From Rubritepida sp. (GTDB lineage: Bacteria > Pseudomonadota > Alphaproteobacteria > Acetobacterales > Acetobacteraceae), in contig JALHNW010000006.1 of NCBI GenBank assembly GCA_022843345.1, forward strand, positions 1 through 17,153: 17,153 nucleotides of DNA, given 5' to 3'. This document shows, one piece after another, positions 7,152 through 15,915 of this stretch. Every line of letters starts with the position of its first letter. Positions within the stretch are counted from its first letter, which is position 1. The notes under the pieces are model-generated. The model searched no databases. It saw nothing but the letters and a program-made list of their open reading frames with translations, and had not been told where the DNA came from. The position numbers and the translations under genes were made by a program.

Positions 7152-10100
7152 TGTTTCAGATCCTCGTCACGGGCAGCCTGCGCAACCGGCTGCTGGTCCT
7201 CATCGCCTCGCTGGTGCTGGTGGGCTACGGCGCCTTCGTGCTGCCCCAGGTACCGGTGGATGTCTTCCCCGACCTGAACCGGCCCACCGTCACCCTGCTG
7301 ACCGAGGCCGAGGGCCTGGCACCCGAGGAGGTCGAGCGCCTCGTCACCTTTCCAATCGAGACGGCGATGAACGGTATGCCGGGCGTGGCGCGCGTGCGCT
7401 CCGTCTCGGCGGTGTCGCTCTCCATCGTCTATGTCGAGTTCGAGTGGTCGGCGGAGCTATACCGCGCCCGGCAACTGGTTTCGGAGCGCCTCGGCGTTGT
7501 CCGCGCTTCGCTGCCGCCGGCGGTCTCGCCGGTGATGGGCCCGGTTTCCTCCATCATGGGCGAGATCATGCTGGTGGCGGTGCGCGCCGACGGCGTCACG
7601 CCCATGGCGGCGCGGGAGGCGGTGGACTTCACCATCCGCCCGCGCCTGCTCAGCATTGCCGGCGTGTCACAGATCATCCCGATCGGCGGTGAGGTGCGGC
7701 AATACCGCGTGACGCCCGACCCGGCGGCGATGCTCGCCCTCGGCGTCACCTCCGAGCAGATCGAGGCTGCGGTGGGCCGATTCGGAACCAACACCGGCGG
7801 CGGCTTCGTGGATCAACGCGGGCGGGAATACCTCATCCGCAACCTCGGCCTCACGCAGCGCCTGGAGGACCTGGCAGATACGCCCGTGGCGCAGCGCCCA
7901 GGCTACCCCACGCCCGTTTTGCTGCGGCAGGTCGCGAGCGTGGAATTCGCCGCCCGGCCCCGCCGAGGCGATGCCGGCTATCGCGGCGGGCCGGCTGTGG
8001 TGTTCTCGGTCCAGAAGCAGCCTGGCGCCGATACCATCTCCGTCACCCGGGCGGTCGAGGCCGCGCTGGCCGAGCTGCGGCCCACCCTACCGCCCGGGCT
8101 CGATGCCTCCCGCGTGCAATTCCGCCAAGCTGACTTCATCGCCACCTCAATTCGGAATGTGGAGACGGTTCTGCTGGAGGCGGCGGCGGTGGTGGCGGTG
8201 GTGCTGATCCTCTTTCTGCTGAATGTGCGGGCGACGGTCATCTCGCTGACCGCCATCCCGGTCTCGGTGCTGGCCACCGTCGTGGTATTCCACAGCTTCG
8301 GGCTGACCATCAACACCATGACGCTGGGCGGCATCGCCATTGCCATCGGCGAGCTGGTGGATGACGCGGTGGTGGACGTCGAGAACATCCTGCGCCGTCT
8401 GCGCGAGAATGCCGCGCTGGTGGTGCCGCGGCCGGTGCTGGAGGTGGTGGCGGCCGCCAGCCAGGAGGTGCGATCCGGCATCGTCTATGCCACGGCCATC
8501 GTGGTGCTGGTCTTCGTGCCGCTCTTCGCGCTGCCGGGTATCGAGGGACGGCTCTTCGCGCCGCTCGGCGTCGCCTACATCGTGGCGATCCTGGCGAGCC
8601 TCGCCGTCTCGGTCACGCTCACCCCGGTGCTGGCCTATTGGCTGCTGGGCAACCGGCCGGCGAAGGCGCATCGCGCCGATAGTTTCGTGCTGCGTGGCGC
8701 CAAACGGTTGAATCGGGCAGCGCTGATGCAGGCGCTGGCGCGGCCACGGCTGGTCTATGCCGCGGTGCTGCTGCTGTTCGGCGCAGCGGCCTGGGGAGCC
8801 ACGCAATTGCCGCGCGCCTTCCTGCCCGCCTTCAACGAGGGAACGGTGCTGGTTGGCGTGTCCTTCGTGCCCGGCATCTCGCTGGCCGAAAGCGCGCGCC
8901 TTGGCGCCGTGGCGGAGCGCCTGCTGGCGGACCTGCCCGAGATGGTGTCGGTCGGCCGCCGCACCGGCCGGGCCGAGCTCGATGAGCACGCGGAGGGCGT
9001 GCATGTGAACGAGATCGACGTGGCGCTTCGTCGCACCGATCGCCCGCGCGCCGAGGTGCTGGCCGATATCCGCGCGCGCCTGGCACCACTGCCCGCCAAC
9101 ATCAACATCGGCCAGCCCATCCAGCACCGGCTTGACCACATGCTCTCCGGCGTGCGGGCGGAGATCGCGGTCAAGCTGTTCGGCCCCGACCTCGACACGC
9201 TGGCGACGCTGGCTCAGGGCTTGCGCGCCCGCATAGCGTCGGTGCCGGGACTTGTGGATATTCAGGTGGAACGCCAGGTCCGCATCCCGCAGCTACAGGT
9301 CGTGCCCGACTACGCGGAAGCGGCGCTCTATGGCCTGACCCCGGCCTCGCTCACCGCGGCACTCGAAGGGCTGTCCAACGGCCGTGTCGCCAGCCAGATC
9401 GTGGATGGGGTGCGCCGCTTCGACGTGGTGGTGCGCCTGGCCGACCGCGACCGCACCACCGAAGGCCTGGGCGACCTGCTGGTGGCCACGCCGCAAGGCC
9501 ATGTGCCGCTGCGGCTGGTGGCGACGGTGCAGGAGGTGGACGGCCCCAACCAGGTGCTGCGCGAGGGCGGGCAGCGGCGCATCGTCGTCTCCGGCAATGG
9601 CGATGGCGCGCGCGACATGGCCGCCATCGCGGCCGACCTGCGCGAGGTCATCTCCGGCTTCGCCTTGCCGACCGGCTACGCCGCCGTGTTGGAGGGCAAC
9701 TTCCGCGCCCAGGAGGAGGCGGCGCGCACCATCGGGTTGCTCTCGATCGTCTCGCTGCTGATGGTCTTCGTGGTGTTGCGGCAGCGCTATCAGTCCACGG
9801 CCCTCGCACTGGTGGTGATGGGCAACATCCCGCTGGCGCTCATCGGCAGCGTGGTCGCGCTGTGGATCGCGGGCCTCCCGCTCTCCGTTGCCTCGATGGT
9901 CGGCTTCATCACGCTGGCCGGCATCTCGGCGCGCAACGGCATCCTGAAGGTCAGCCACTATTTGAATCTCGCGCTGCATGAGGGCGAGCGCTGGGGCCGG
10001 CCGCTGCTGATCCGCGGCAGCGAGGAGCGGGTGGCGCCGGTGCTGATGACGGCGCTCTCGGCCGGTCTCGCGCTGATCCCGCTGCTGTTCGGCGCCGGCG

Positions 10101-10282
10101 AGCCGGGGCGGGAGATCCTGCATCCCGTGGCGGTGACAATCTTCGGCGGGTTGGTCAGCGCCACCCTGCTGGACGCGGTGCTGACGCCGCTGCTGTTCCG
10201 CCGCTTCGGCCGGGCTGCGCTGGAACGCCTGCTCGCCGAACGCGACGCCCTGCCGGCCGGCCGGCCGGTGGAAACCTTCTGA
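7151..10282 (+). CDS. Heavy-metal efflux RND permease (CzcA/CusA family)
   Basis: The 1043-residue inner-membrane proton-driven pump has the standard RND plan: TM1 near the start ([21 protein letters not shown]), a large periplasmic loop, TM2-6 (about 337-500), a second loop and TM8-12 near the C-terminus. [28 protein letters not shown] and [12 protein letters not shown] are hallmarks of the heavy-metal efflux (HME) subfamily. The TM4 proton-relay motif reads [13 protein letters not shown] (about 400-412), unlike CzcA (IVDGAVVIVEN) or CusA (MVDAAIVMIEN). The CusA methionine in YMPSTLPG is replaced (VGVSFVPG), arguing against Cu(I)/Ag(I). [22 protein letters not shown] is typical of a less studied HME branch. 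Substrate is probably a divalent metal, not assignable here. It is coupled to the adaptor; no outer-membrane factor gene is present. Confidence 0.95.
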   Translation: MFQILVTGSLRNRLLVLIASLVLVGYGAFVLPQVPVDVFPDLNRPTVTLLTEAEGLAPEEVERLVTFPIETAMNGMPGVARVRSVSAVSLSIVYVEFEWSAELYRARQLVSERLGVVRASLPPAVSPVMGPVSSIMGEIMLVAVRADGVTPMAAREAVDFTIRPRLLSIAGVSQIIPIGGEVRQYRVTPDPAAMLALGVTSEQIEAAVGRFGTNTGGGFVDQRGREYLIRNLGLTQRLEDLADTPVAQRPGYPTPVLLRQVASVEFAARPRRGDAGYRGGPAVVFSVQKQPGADTISVTRAVEAALAELRPTLPPGLDASRVQFRQADFIATSIRNVETVLLEAAAVVAVVLILFLLNVRATVISLTAIPVSVLATVVVFHSFGLTINTMTLGGIAIAIGELVDDAVVDVENILRRLRENAALVVPRPVLEVVAAASQEVRSGIVYATAIVVLVFVPLFALPGIEGRLFAPLGVAYIVAILASLAVSVTLTPVLAYWLLGNRPAKAHRADSFVLRGAKRLNRAALMQALARPRLVYAAVLLLFGAAAWGATQLPRAFLPAFNEGTVLVGVSFVPGISLAESARLGAVAERLLADLPEMVSVGRRTGRAELDEHAEGVHVNEIDVALRRTDRPRAEVLADIRARLAPLPANINIGQPIQHRLDHMLSGVRAEIAVKLFGPDLDTLATLAQGLRARIASVPGLVDIQVERQVRIPQLQVVPDYAEAALYGLTPASLTAALEGLSNGRVASQIVDGVRRFDVVVRLADRDRTTEGLGDLLVATPQGHVPLRLVATVQEVDGPNQVLREGGQRRIVVSGNGDGARDMAAIAADLREVISGFALPTGYAAVLEGNFRAQEEAARTIGLLSIVSLLMVFVVLRQRYQSTALALVVMGNIPLALIGSVVALWIAGLPLSVASMVGFITLAGISARNGILKVSHYLNLALHEGERWGRPLLIRGSEERVAPVLMTALSAGLALIPLLFGAGEPGREILHPVAVTIFGGLVSATLLDAVLTPLLFRRFGRAALERLLAERDALPAGRPVETF

Positions 10283-10302
10283 ACCCTACGAGGAGAACGA
10301 CC

Positions 10303-10680
10303 ATGAACCTGTCCCGACGCATCCTTCCCGTGATGCTGCTTCTGCCGGCCGCAGCGATGGCCCAGCAGCCCGCCCGGCGCGGCCCCAATGGTGGCCCCGT
10401 GGTCACGGCCGATGGGCACCCGATCGAGCTGGTGCTGTCCGGCACCACGCTCACGCTCTTTGTGAACGAGGAGAATGGTCGGCCGATGTCCAGCGCCCGC
10501 GCCAACGGCCGTGTCACCGTGCAGGTGGCCGGGCAGACGGCGACCGTCACGCTGGCACCGGCCGAGCCGAACAGGCTGGTGGGCACGCTTGCCGCGCCGC
10601 TGGCGGCCGGCGCGCGCGTGGTCTTCACCGGCACGCTGAGCGACGGCCACCGCGTGACGGCGCGCTACGTCGTGGAGTGA
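10303..10680 (+). CDS. Small exported protein of the RND cluster, unknown family
   Basis: The 125-residue product has a clear signal peptide (about 1-20, ending AAAMA before QQ) and a beta-rich mature part with RRGPNGGPVVTADGHPIELVLSG near its start. It has no cysteines. AGGAG at 10291-10295, seven bases before the ATG, supports the start. It follows the permease by 20 bases and is surely in the same operon. The PNGGPVV...GHPIELV stretch resembles short segments seen in periplasmic proteins of CzcA/CusA-type clusters. An accessory metal-binding or adaptor-assisting role is inference. I do not recognise a named family. Confidence 0.8.
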   Translation: MNLSRRILPVMLLLPAAAMAQQPARRGPNGGPVVTADGHPIELVLSGTTLTLFVNEENGRPMSSARANGRVTVQVAGQTATVTLAPAEPNRLVGTLAAPLAAGARVVFTGTLSDGHRVTARYVVE

Positions 10681-10695
10681 CGCGGCCGCGCGTCA
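10678..10695 (+). terminator. Hairpin at the end of the RND operon
   Basis: TGACGCG and CGCGTCA form a perfect 7-bp stem around a GCCG loop; the 5' arm begins with the TGA stop of the small exported protein. No T-run follows, so it may stabilise the 3' end rather than act as a classical terminator. Confidence 0.3.
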
Positions 10696-10941
10696 GGACG
10701 CGATCTGTGCCCGCGCGTCAAACCGCGACAGAACCGCCGTTGCGGGACGGCGAGGCGGCCGATAGTGCCGGCCAGCCCCACCACATCCCGTGCACGGCCC
10801 CGATCCGTGCCGCGCCGCTCCGGCCGAGACCGCCCAGCCGATCCGCGCGGACATGCAGATGGGTGCTGGCGTGAAGGGTATTCGTGTCAGTCATGCAGGA
10901 CGTACTTCGCACTGGCCCCCGCCAGCGGCGCGCGCCGCCCG
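10696..10941. other. Intergenic region between convergent RND and lspA operons
   Basis: About 245 bases hold no recognisable gene. A 58-codon minus-strand ORF (10718-10894) starts 47 bases after lspA and carries a few histidines near its N-terminus (THLHVRAD). It lacks a ribosome-binding site and a recognisable domain, so it is either a very small unknown peptide or chance. Confidence 0.4.
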
Positions 10942-11439
10942 TCAGGTCGGTCGGGTGCCGTGCTGCGCCGGCCGTGCGCTGGCGGCCAGCAGCAGCGCCA
11001 CGCCCGATACAATCGCGACATCGGCCAGATTGAATGTGGGCCAATGCCAGCCCGCGTAATGCCAATCCACGAAATCCACCACCGCCCCGATCCGCACGCG
11101 GTCCAGCACGTTGCCCAGGGCGCCGCCGATGATCAGGCCCAGCGCCAGCGCCTCCTGCCGCGTTTCGCCGCGCCAGAGCCAGCGCAACAGGAAGGCGACG
11201 ACGCCGAGCTTGATGAGCACCAGCGTCCAGACCGCGCCCGCCGCGCTCTCGCGGAACATCCCGAAGGTCACGCCCGTGTTGAAGCCGAGGCGCAGGTTCC
11301 ACACCGGCAGCACCTCCACGACCACCTGGTAGGGGGGCCACAGCGCCTCCAGCGCCCAAAGCTTCGTACCCTGGTCGATCAGGAAGGCGAGCACCGCCGC
11401 GATGACGGCGAGGCGAAGGCGGTAGCGGCGGTCGGTCAT
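10942..11439 (-). CDS. lspA: Lipoprotein signal peptidase (signal peptidase II)
   Basis: The 165-residue inner-membrane aspartic protease removes signal peptides from diacylglyceryl-modified prolipoproteins. The two catalytic aspartates are visible: D113 in GNVLDRV and D140 in FNLADVAI. The N-terminal FLIDQGTK and central FNTGVTFGMF blocks are also family hallmarks. Four membrane segments are expected (about 9-22, 66-90, 96-112, 138-155). The ATG at 11439 overlaps the ccdA stop as ATGA, so translation is coupled. It is the last gene of the zntA operon. LspA paralogues occur in other Zn/Cd/Pb resistance operons (PbrC in the Cupriavidus pbr operon), so this copy may be a metal-resistance paralogue rather than the housekeeping enzyme. 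Confidence 0.95.
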   Translation of the reverse strand: MTDRRYRLRLAVIAAVLAFLIDQGTKLWALEALWPPYQVVVEVLPVWNLRLGFNTGVTFGMFRESAAGAVWTLVLIKLGVVAFLLRWLWRGETRQEALALGLIIGGALGNVLDRVRIGAVVDFVDWHYAGWHWPTFNLADVAIVSGVALLLAASARPAQHGTRPT

Positions 11440-12155
11440 CCAAGTCTCGCAAGCCAGGGGAAGGTGGAGATAGACCAGATGGCGAGGCGGTTGAGCTCGC
11501 CGGTGGCGATGGCCAGGCCGAACAGGATCATCAGCGCGCCGGAGGCGAGTTGCAGCGCCCGGCCCAGGCGGCCCAGGCCGCGAAGGCGCGCCATCGCCAT
11601 GGGCAGGTAAAAGGCAGCGAGCAGGAAGGGCACGCCCAACCCCAGCGCATAGGCCGCCAGCAACCCGGCACCCGCCCCCGGCGTGAGCGCCGCGGCGGCC
11701 AGCACGCCCGCCAGCACGGGCCCGATGCACGGCGTCCAGCCAAAGCCGAAGGCGGCACCGATCAGGAGGGCGGAGCCTGGGCCACCACCTTCGGCAGGCG
11801 GCCGGAAACGGAAGTCGCGCATCAGGGGCGCGGCGCGCAGCAGCCCCATCTGGATCACGCCCATCGCCATGATCAGCAGTCCCGCGAGCATGCTGAGCTC
11901 GTAGGACCAGCGGCGCAGCAGGCCGCCCATTGCCGTGGCGCCGAGGCCGAGCAGCACGAAGACCAGCCCGAAACCGGTCACGAAGAACAGGGAGAGCCGA
12001 AGCGCCCGCCACCGCTCCGCCCGCGCCGTCGCGAGGTCTGTCCCCGCCACCCATGCGACGTAGCCCGGCACCAGCGGTAGCACGCAGGGCGAGAGGAAGG
12101 AGACCATGCCGCCGGCGAAGGCGATCAGCAGGCCGAATGCTGAGAGTTCGAGCAT
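11436..12155 (-). CDS. ccdA: CcdA-family thiol-disulfide electron transporter
   Basis: The 239-residue protein has six hydrophobic segments and the CcdA/DsbD-beta hallmarks: FLSPCVLPLVPGY with C24 in TM1 and GFGWTPCIGPVLAG with C143 in TM4. These two cysteines form the disulfide that carries reducing power from cytoplasmic thioredoxin across the inner membrane to periplasmic CxxC proteins. The usual client is a cytochrome c maturation thioredoxin, but here the adjacent genes encode a Sco protein and a DsbA-like protein, which are the natural candidate acceptors. The start ATG overlaps the sco stop by one base and its stop overlaps the lspA start (ATGA). Confidence 0.93.
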   Translation of the reverse strand: MLELSAFGLLIAFAGGMVSFLSPCVLPLVPGYVAWVAGTDLATARAERWRALRLSLFFVTGFGLVFVLLGLGATAMGGLLRRWSYELSMLAGLLIMAMGVIQMGLLRAAPLMRDFRFRPPAEGGGPGSALLIGAAFGFGWTPCIGPVLAGVLAAAALTPGAGAGLLAAYALGLGVPFLLAAFYLPMAMARLRGLGRLGRALQLASGALMILFGLAIATGELNRLAIWSISTFPWLARLG

Positions 12156-12799
12156 CAGCGCGCGGGGGCGCGGAGCAGTCCGCGCAGTTTCTCGACGGCG
12201 ACGGCGTCCGGCTCATGGAAGTCGATGGTGCCAGCGAAGCGGCCCTGGGCGTCGAGGAGGAAGGTGCTGGCCGTGTGGTCCATCGTGTATCCGCCGCCCT
12301 CCAGCGGCACGCGGCGGAAGGCGACGCGGATGCTGCGCGCCGCTTGTGCCGCCTGCGCTTCGGTGCCGGTCAGCCCCCGCACGCGCGCATCGAACAGCGT
12401 AAGGTAGCGCGCCAGGTGCTCCGGCGTGTCGCGCTCGGGGTCCACGGTGATGAACACCCAGTGCATCCGGTCCGCGTCGGGCCCCAGCGTTTCCATGTAG
12501 GCGGCGAATTCGCCAAGGGTTGTCGGGCAGATGTCCGGGCAATGGGTGAAGCCGAAGAACACCGCCATGGGCCGCCCGCGGAAGTCGCGCTCAGTGACGG
12601 CGCGGCCGGTCTGGTCCGTCAGGGCGAAGGGGCCGCCGATGCCGAGGGAGGCTGGGCCGGTGGCCACGGGCGGAGTCTTCGGCGCGAATGGGCCGTCCCG
12701 CAACGCCCAACCGAATGCGATGGCAACCACCGCGAACGCGACGGTACCCCAAAGAATTCGGCGCACGACGCAAAGCACGTTTGGTCGGCGCGAGCTCAT
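12155..12799 (-). CDS. SCO1/SenC family periplasmic thioredoxin-fold protein
   Basis: The 214-residue protein is anchored by an N-terminal membrane segment (about 15-33) and has a periplasmic thioredoxin-like Sco domain. The copper/thiol site is complete: C87 and C91 in [11 protein letters not shown] and H175 in [10 protein letters not shown]. Sco proteins bind Cu(I)/Cu(II) and help build the CuA site of cytochrome oxidase; some act as thiol reductases. There is no lipobox. The ATG at 12799 overlaps the ynfA stop (ATGA), fixing the start despite a poor Shine-Dalgarno. No oxidase gene is nearby; the placement in a Zn/Cd/Pb ATPase operon next to ccdA favours a redox or metal-handling role. Confidence 0.93.
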   Translation of the reverse strand: MSSRRPNVLCVVRRILWGTVAFAVVAIAFGWALRDGPFAPKTPPVATGPASLGIGGPFALTDQTGRAVTERDFRGRPMAVFFGFTHCPDICPTTLGEFAAYMETLGPDADRMHWVFITVDPERDTPEHLARYLTLFDARVRGLTGTEAQAAQAARSIRVAFRRVPLEGGGYTMDHTASTFLLDAQGRFAGTIDFHEPDAVAVEKLRGLLRAPAR

Positions 12800-13122
12800 G
12801 TGCCGCGAGGCCCAAGCAACACCACCGCCGCGCCGGCCACGGCAAGGGCCGCGCCGATGAGGTCCCAGCGATCGGGGAGGAAGCCCTCCACCACCCGCAT
12901 CCAGACAAGGGTGGCGGCGATATAGATCCCGCCATAGGCCGCGAAGGCCCGGGAGGCATTGCCCGCCGGTACGAGGGTCAGCAGCCAGGCGAAGCAGACG
13001 AGCGACAGGACGCCCAGCGCTGCCCACCACCCCGGCTTGTCCATGCGGAGCCAGCCCCAGAACGCGAAGCAGCCAGCGATCTCCGCGAGGGCGGCTGCCG
13101 CATAGATGCCAATGATGTTCAT
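12796..13122 (-). CDS. ynfA: YnfA family (UPF0060) small membrane protein
   Basis: The 108-residue protein has four membrane segments (about 4-24, 31-50, 60-76, 86-103) and the conserved YnfA blocks [33 protein letters not shown] and DRWDLIGA. The family belongs to the drug/metabolite transporter superfamily, related to small multidrug resistance transporters, and probably works as a dimer. Some YnfA proteins have been linked to export of cationic dyes and drugs, and the family is common beside metal-resistance genes. It overlaps both neighbours by ATGA (with the DsbA-like gene upstream and sco downstream). Confidence 0.93.
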   Translation of the reverse strand: MNIIGIYAAAALAEIAGCFAFWGWLRMDKPGWWAALGVLSLVCFAWLLTLVPAGNASRAFAAYGGIYIAATLVWMRVVEGFLPDRWDLIGAALAVAGAAVVLLGPRGT

Positions 13123-13721
13123 GGTCGGCGATCCGCCGGCAGCAGCGGCCGCACCAGGGTCGCGAATTGCTCGAAGGTGAGGGCACCGCGATGCAGCCGC
13201 CCGCCGATCAGGAAGGAGGGGGTGGCAGTCACCCCGTACTCACGCTCGCCATCAAGGCGCATCTGCAACACGGCGCGCGCGAAGGCAGGATCGGACCAGC
13301 AGGCGTCCAGCTGCGGCGCGGTCAACCCGGCGAGGCCGGCGTAACGGCGCAGGATGGCCCGAGGTTCGGACGCATGCGCCCAGCTTTCCTTCTGGGTATA
13401 GACCAGGCCAAGCAGCGGCTCAAAGCGGTCCGGCCCGGCGCAATGCAACATTACCGCGGCGTCGAGGGCCGCGCGGTCCAGCGGAAAGTCGCGCAGCAGG
13501 AAGCGCACCAGCCCCGTCTCGATGAACTCGGCCTTGATCCGCGGGAAGATGTCGTTGTGAAACCGCGCGCAATTGCCGCAGGTGAGCGAATGGAATTCAA
13601 CCACGGTGACCGGCGCATCGGCGCGGCCGATGGCGCGCTCGCCCGGTAGGGTTTGCGCCCGGGCGGGCGCGAGCGGGATGAGGGCAAGCGCCGCAAGTGC
13701 GCGCCGGGGCAGTCTTGGCAT
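13119..13721 (-). CDS. DsbA-family thiol-disulfide oxidoreductase (periplasmic)
   Basis: The 200-residue protein has a signal peptide (about 1-22, ending PARAQ) and a DsbA-like thioredoxin fold. The active site is C48-G-N-C51 ([12 protein letters not shown]) and the cis-proline is P168 ([10 protein letters not shown]). C94 and C141 could form a second structural disulfide. The helical insertion between them is typical of DsbA/BdbD-type enzymes. In-frame ATGs lie at 13736, 13727 and 13721; AAGGAG sits six bases before 13721, which also gives the best signal peptide. The 13736 start would overlap the zntA stop by one base (TGATG). Its partner is probably the CcdA encoded three genes downstream, implying a reductant or isomerase role rather than an oxidant; this is inference. 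Confidence 0.92.
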   Translation of the reverse strand: MPRLPRRALAALALIPLAPARAQTLPGERAIGRADAPVTVVEFHSLTCGNCARFHNDIFPRIKAEFIETGLVRFLLRDFPLDRAALDAAVMLHCAGPDRFEPLLGLVYTQKESWAHASEPRAILRRYAGLAGLTAPQLDACWSDPAFARAVLQMRLDGEREYGVTATPSFLIGGRLHRGALTFEQFATLVRPLLPADRRP

Positions 13722-13727
13722 CGGCAT

Positions 13728-13733
13728 CTCCTT
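13728..13733 (-). promoter_or_regulatory. Ribosome-binding site AAGGAG deciding the DsbA-like start
   Basis: AAGGAG lies just inside the intercistronic overlap after zntA. Its spacing is six bases to ATG 13721, zero to ATG 13727, and it lies downstream of ATG 13736, so 13721 is the best-supported start. Confidence 0.65.
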
Positions 13734-13735
13734 CA

Positions 13736-15889
13736 TCAAGCAGACGGCGGCTTCCACGCCAGCAGGCGCAGAGCGTTCAGCGTCACCAGCACGGTGGCGC
13801 CGGTATCGGCCAGAATGGCGGGCCAGAGACCGGTGATGCCGAGCAGCGTAGTGACCAGGAACACGGCCTTGAGCCCGACCGCGACCGCCACGTTCTGCTT
13901 CACGTTGGTCATGGTCGCACGCGACAGCCCGACGAGCTCGGACACGCCGGTCACCCGGTCCTTCAGCACGGCGGCATCGGCGGTCTCCAGCGCCACATCG
14001 GTGCCGCCACCCATGGCGACGCCGACAGAGGCCGCGGCGAGGGCGGGAGCGTCATTGATGCCGTCGCCCACCATCACCACCGCCCCCGCGGATCTCAGCG
14101 CGGCGATTTCGCGCAGCTTGTCGTCGGGCAACAACTCCGCCTTCACCGCCATGCCGAGCGAGGCCGCGATGGCGGCACCGGTGCGGGCATTGTCGCCGGT
14201 CAGCATCACGGTCTCCACGCCCTGGGCGCGCAGGGCCGCGATGCCGGCGACGGCATCCGCGCGCGGTTCGTCGCGCAGGGCGATCAGGCCGAGCAGCGCG
14301 CCATCCATGAGCGCGACCGAAACGGTCTTGCCTTCGGTTTCCAGGCGTTCGAGCGTTTCGGCTAGCTCGCCCAGCACCACGTTGCGTTCGGCGGCGTGGC
14401 GCGGGCTGCCAACCTCCACGCGGCGGCCATGCAACCTCGCCACCACCGCCTTGCCGGGGATGGCCGCCGCATCCTGGGCGGGTGCCAGGGTAAGGCCACG
14501 CGCGCTGGCCTCGGCCAGGATGGCCTTGGCCAGCGGGTGGGCGCTGCCTTGCTCGACGCCGGCGGCCAGCGCGATCACCTCATCGGCGCTGCGGCCCGGG
14601 GCGGGTATCGTGTCGGTCACGCGCGGCCTGCCCTCGGTCAGGGTACCGGTCTTGTCGAAGGCCACGGTGCGCGCGGCCCCGATCGCCTCCAGTGCCGCGC
14701 CACCCTTCACCAGCAGGCCCCGGCGGGCGCCGGCGGAAAGGCCCGAAGCCATCGCGGCGGGTACGGAGATGACCAGCGCGCAGGGGCAGGCGATGAGCAG
14801 TACCGCGAGGCCGCGATAGAGGCTGGTGGACCAGTCCCAGCCGAACAGGAACGGCGTCAGCAGGATGACGGCAAGCGAGACGAGCATGGCGCCTGGCGTC
14901 CACCAGCGAGAAAACCGCTCGATGAAGCGCTGCGTCGGCGCTCGGGACGCCGTCGCGTCCTCCACCATGCGGATGATGCGGGCGATGGTGTTGTCCGCCG
15001 CCGCACGGGTGACGCGCAGGCGCAGGGCGCCGTCGGTGTTGATGGAGCCGGCGACCACGGCATCACCCGGGCCGCGGGCCACGGGGATGCTCTCGCCGGT
15101 GATGGGGCTCTCGTCCAGCGCGGATCGGCCTTCGAGGATCAGCCCGTCGCAGGGCACGCGGTCGCCGGGGCGGACGAGCACCAGGTCGTCCACGGCCAGC
15201 CGCTCCGGCGCGACCTGTTCAATACCGCCATCGGCGCGCAGTCGCAGCGCCTCGCGTGGAACGAGGTTCGCGAGCGCCCTAATGCCGGCGCGGGCACGGC
15301 CGGCTGCGACGTTTTCCAGCAACTCGCCGACCGCGAAGAGCAGGACGACGATGGCAGCTTCCTCGGCCGCGCCGATGATCGTGGCGCCGAGGGCGGCGGT
15401 AACCATCAGCGTCTCGATCGAGAAGGGGCTGCCGGCGCGCGCCAATGCGATGGCGCGCCGGCCGAAGGGGATCACCGCGACCAGGGTCGCCGCCAGGAAG
15501 AGCGGATAGGTGAGGCCCGGCGGCAGCAGCAGGGACAGCACGTAGGCGCCTCCCACGAGGCCGCCGAGGAGCCAGACCAGCCGGGCCTTCCCGGTGGCCC
15601 ACCAGGCCTTTTCGGCATCGGCCGGGTCATCGTCATGGTCGCCGTGAGCGTGCGCGGCCGGGGGTGCGGATTGGTCCAGCGCGGTGATGGTGTAGCCGAG
15701 TGCGCTGACCTGGTGCTCGACCTCGGCCGCCGAGGCAGGCGGGACCGTAGCGGAAAGCCGCTCGGCCATAAGATTGACCTCGATGTCGGTAACGCCCTGG
15801 ACGCGGGCGAGCGCCGTGGTGACCTTGGCGACGCAGGCGGCACAATCCATGCCCTTCACCCGCCAAACCGTTCTGCCGCTGTTGTCCAT
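13736..15889 (-). CDS. zntA: Zn/Cd/Pb-exporting P1B-type ATPase
   Basis: The 717-residue pump has an N-terminal heavy-metal domain with C16-A-A-C19 (GMDCAAC) and a His/Asp-rich linker (HAHGDHDDD, 80-88). The actuator motif TGES is at 264-267, the membrane metal site is C368-P-C370, and the phosphorylated aspartate is D412 in DKTGTLT. The SAHPL loop (449-453), TGDN (564-567) and GDGIND (608-613) complete the family. K674 in the penultimate and D695 (LADTGATVLVTLNAL) in the last membrane helix match the residues that set Zn/Cd/Pb selectivity in ZntA, so Cu transport is unlikely. The start at ATG 15889 is preferred: GGAG lies seven bases upstream, and the promoter leaves almost no leader for the other ATG at 15907. 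It is the first gene of a six-gene operon divergent from a MerR regulator. Confidence 0.96.
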   Translation of the reverse strand: MDNSGRTVWRVKGMDCAACVAKVTTALARVQGVTDIEVNLMAERLSATVPPASAAEVEHQVSALGYTITALDQSAPPAAHAHGDHDDDPADAEKAWWATGKARLVWLLGGLVGGAYVLSLLLPPGLTYPLFLAATLVAVIPFGRRAIALARAGSPFSIETLMVTAALGATIIGAAEEAAIVVLLFAVGELLENVAAGRARAGIRALANLVPREALRLRADGGIEQVAPERLAVDDLVLVRPGDRVPCDGLILEGRSALDESPITGESIPVARGPGDAVVAGSINTDGALRLRVTRAAADNTIARIIRMVEDATASRAPTQRFIERFSRWWTPGAMLVSLAVILLTPFLFGWDWSTSLYRGLAVLLIACPCALVISVPAAMASGLSAGARRGLLVKGGAALEAIGAARTVAFDKTGTLTEGRPRVTDTIPAPGRSADEVIALAAGVEQGSAHPLAKAILAEASARGLTLAPAQDAAAIPGKAVVARLHGRRVEVGSPRHAAERNVVLGELAETLERLETEGKTVSVALMDGALLGLIALRDEPRADAVAGIAALRAQGVETVMLTGDNARTGAAIAASLGMAVKAELLPDDKLREIAALRSAGAVVMVGDGINDAPALAAASVGVAMGGGTDVALETADAAVLKDRVTGVSELVGLSRATMTNVKQNVAVAVGLKAVFLVTTLLGITGLWPAILADTGATVLVTLNALRLLAWKPPSA

Positions 15890-15896
15890 GGCCGTG

Positions 15897-15900
15897 CTCC
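15897..15900 (-). promoter_or_regulatory. Ribosome-binding site GGAG deciding the zntA start
   Basis: GGAG is placed seven bases before ATG 15889; the alternative ATG at 15907 has no such site. Together with the promoter position this selects 15889. Confidence 0.6.
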
Positions 15901-15915
15901 GCGTCATGCGAGAGC

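Noticed and set aside
7151..10282. Calling the RND pump CusA (Cu/Ag) because Sco and CxxC proteins are near
   Set aside because: The CusA methionine is not present in the aligned YMPSTLPG context and the TM4 motif differs; the Sco gene belongs to the separate zntA operon.
10718..10894. A 58-codon minus-strand ORF after lspA as a seventh operon gene
   Set aside because: No ribosome-binding site, no recognisable domain and a 47-base gap in an operon whose junctions otherwise overlap or lie within 14 bases; left as part of the intergenic entry.
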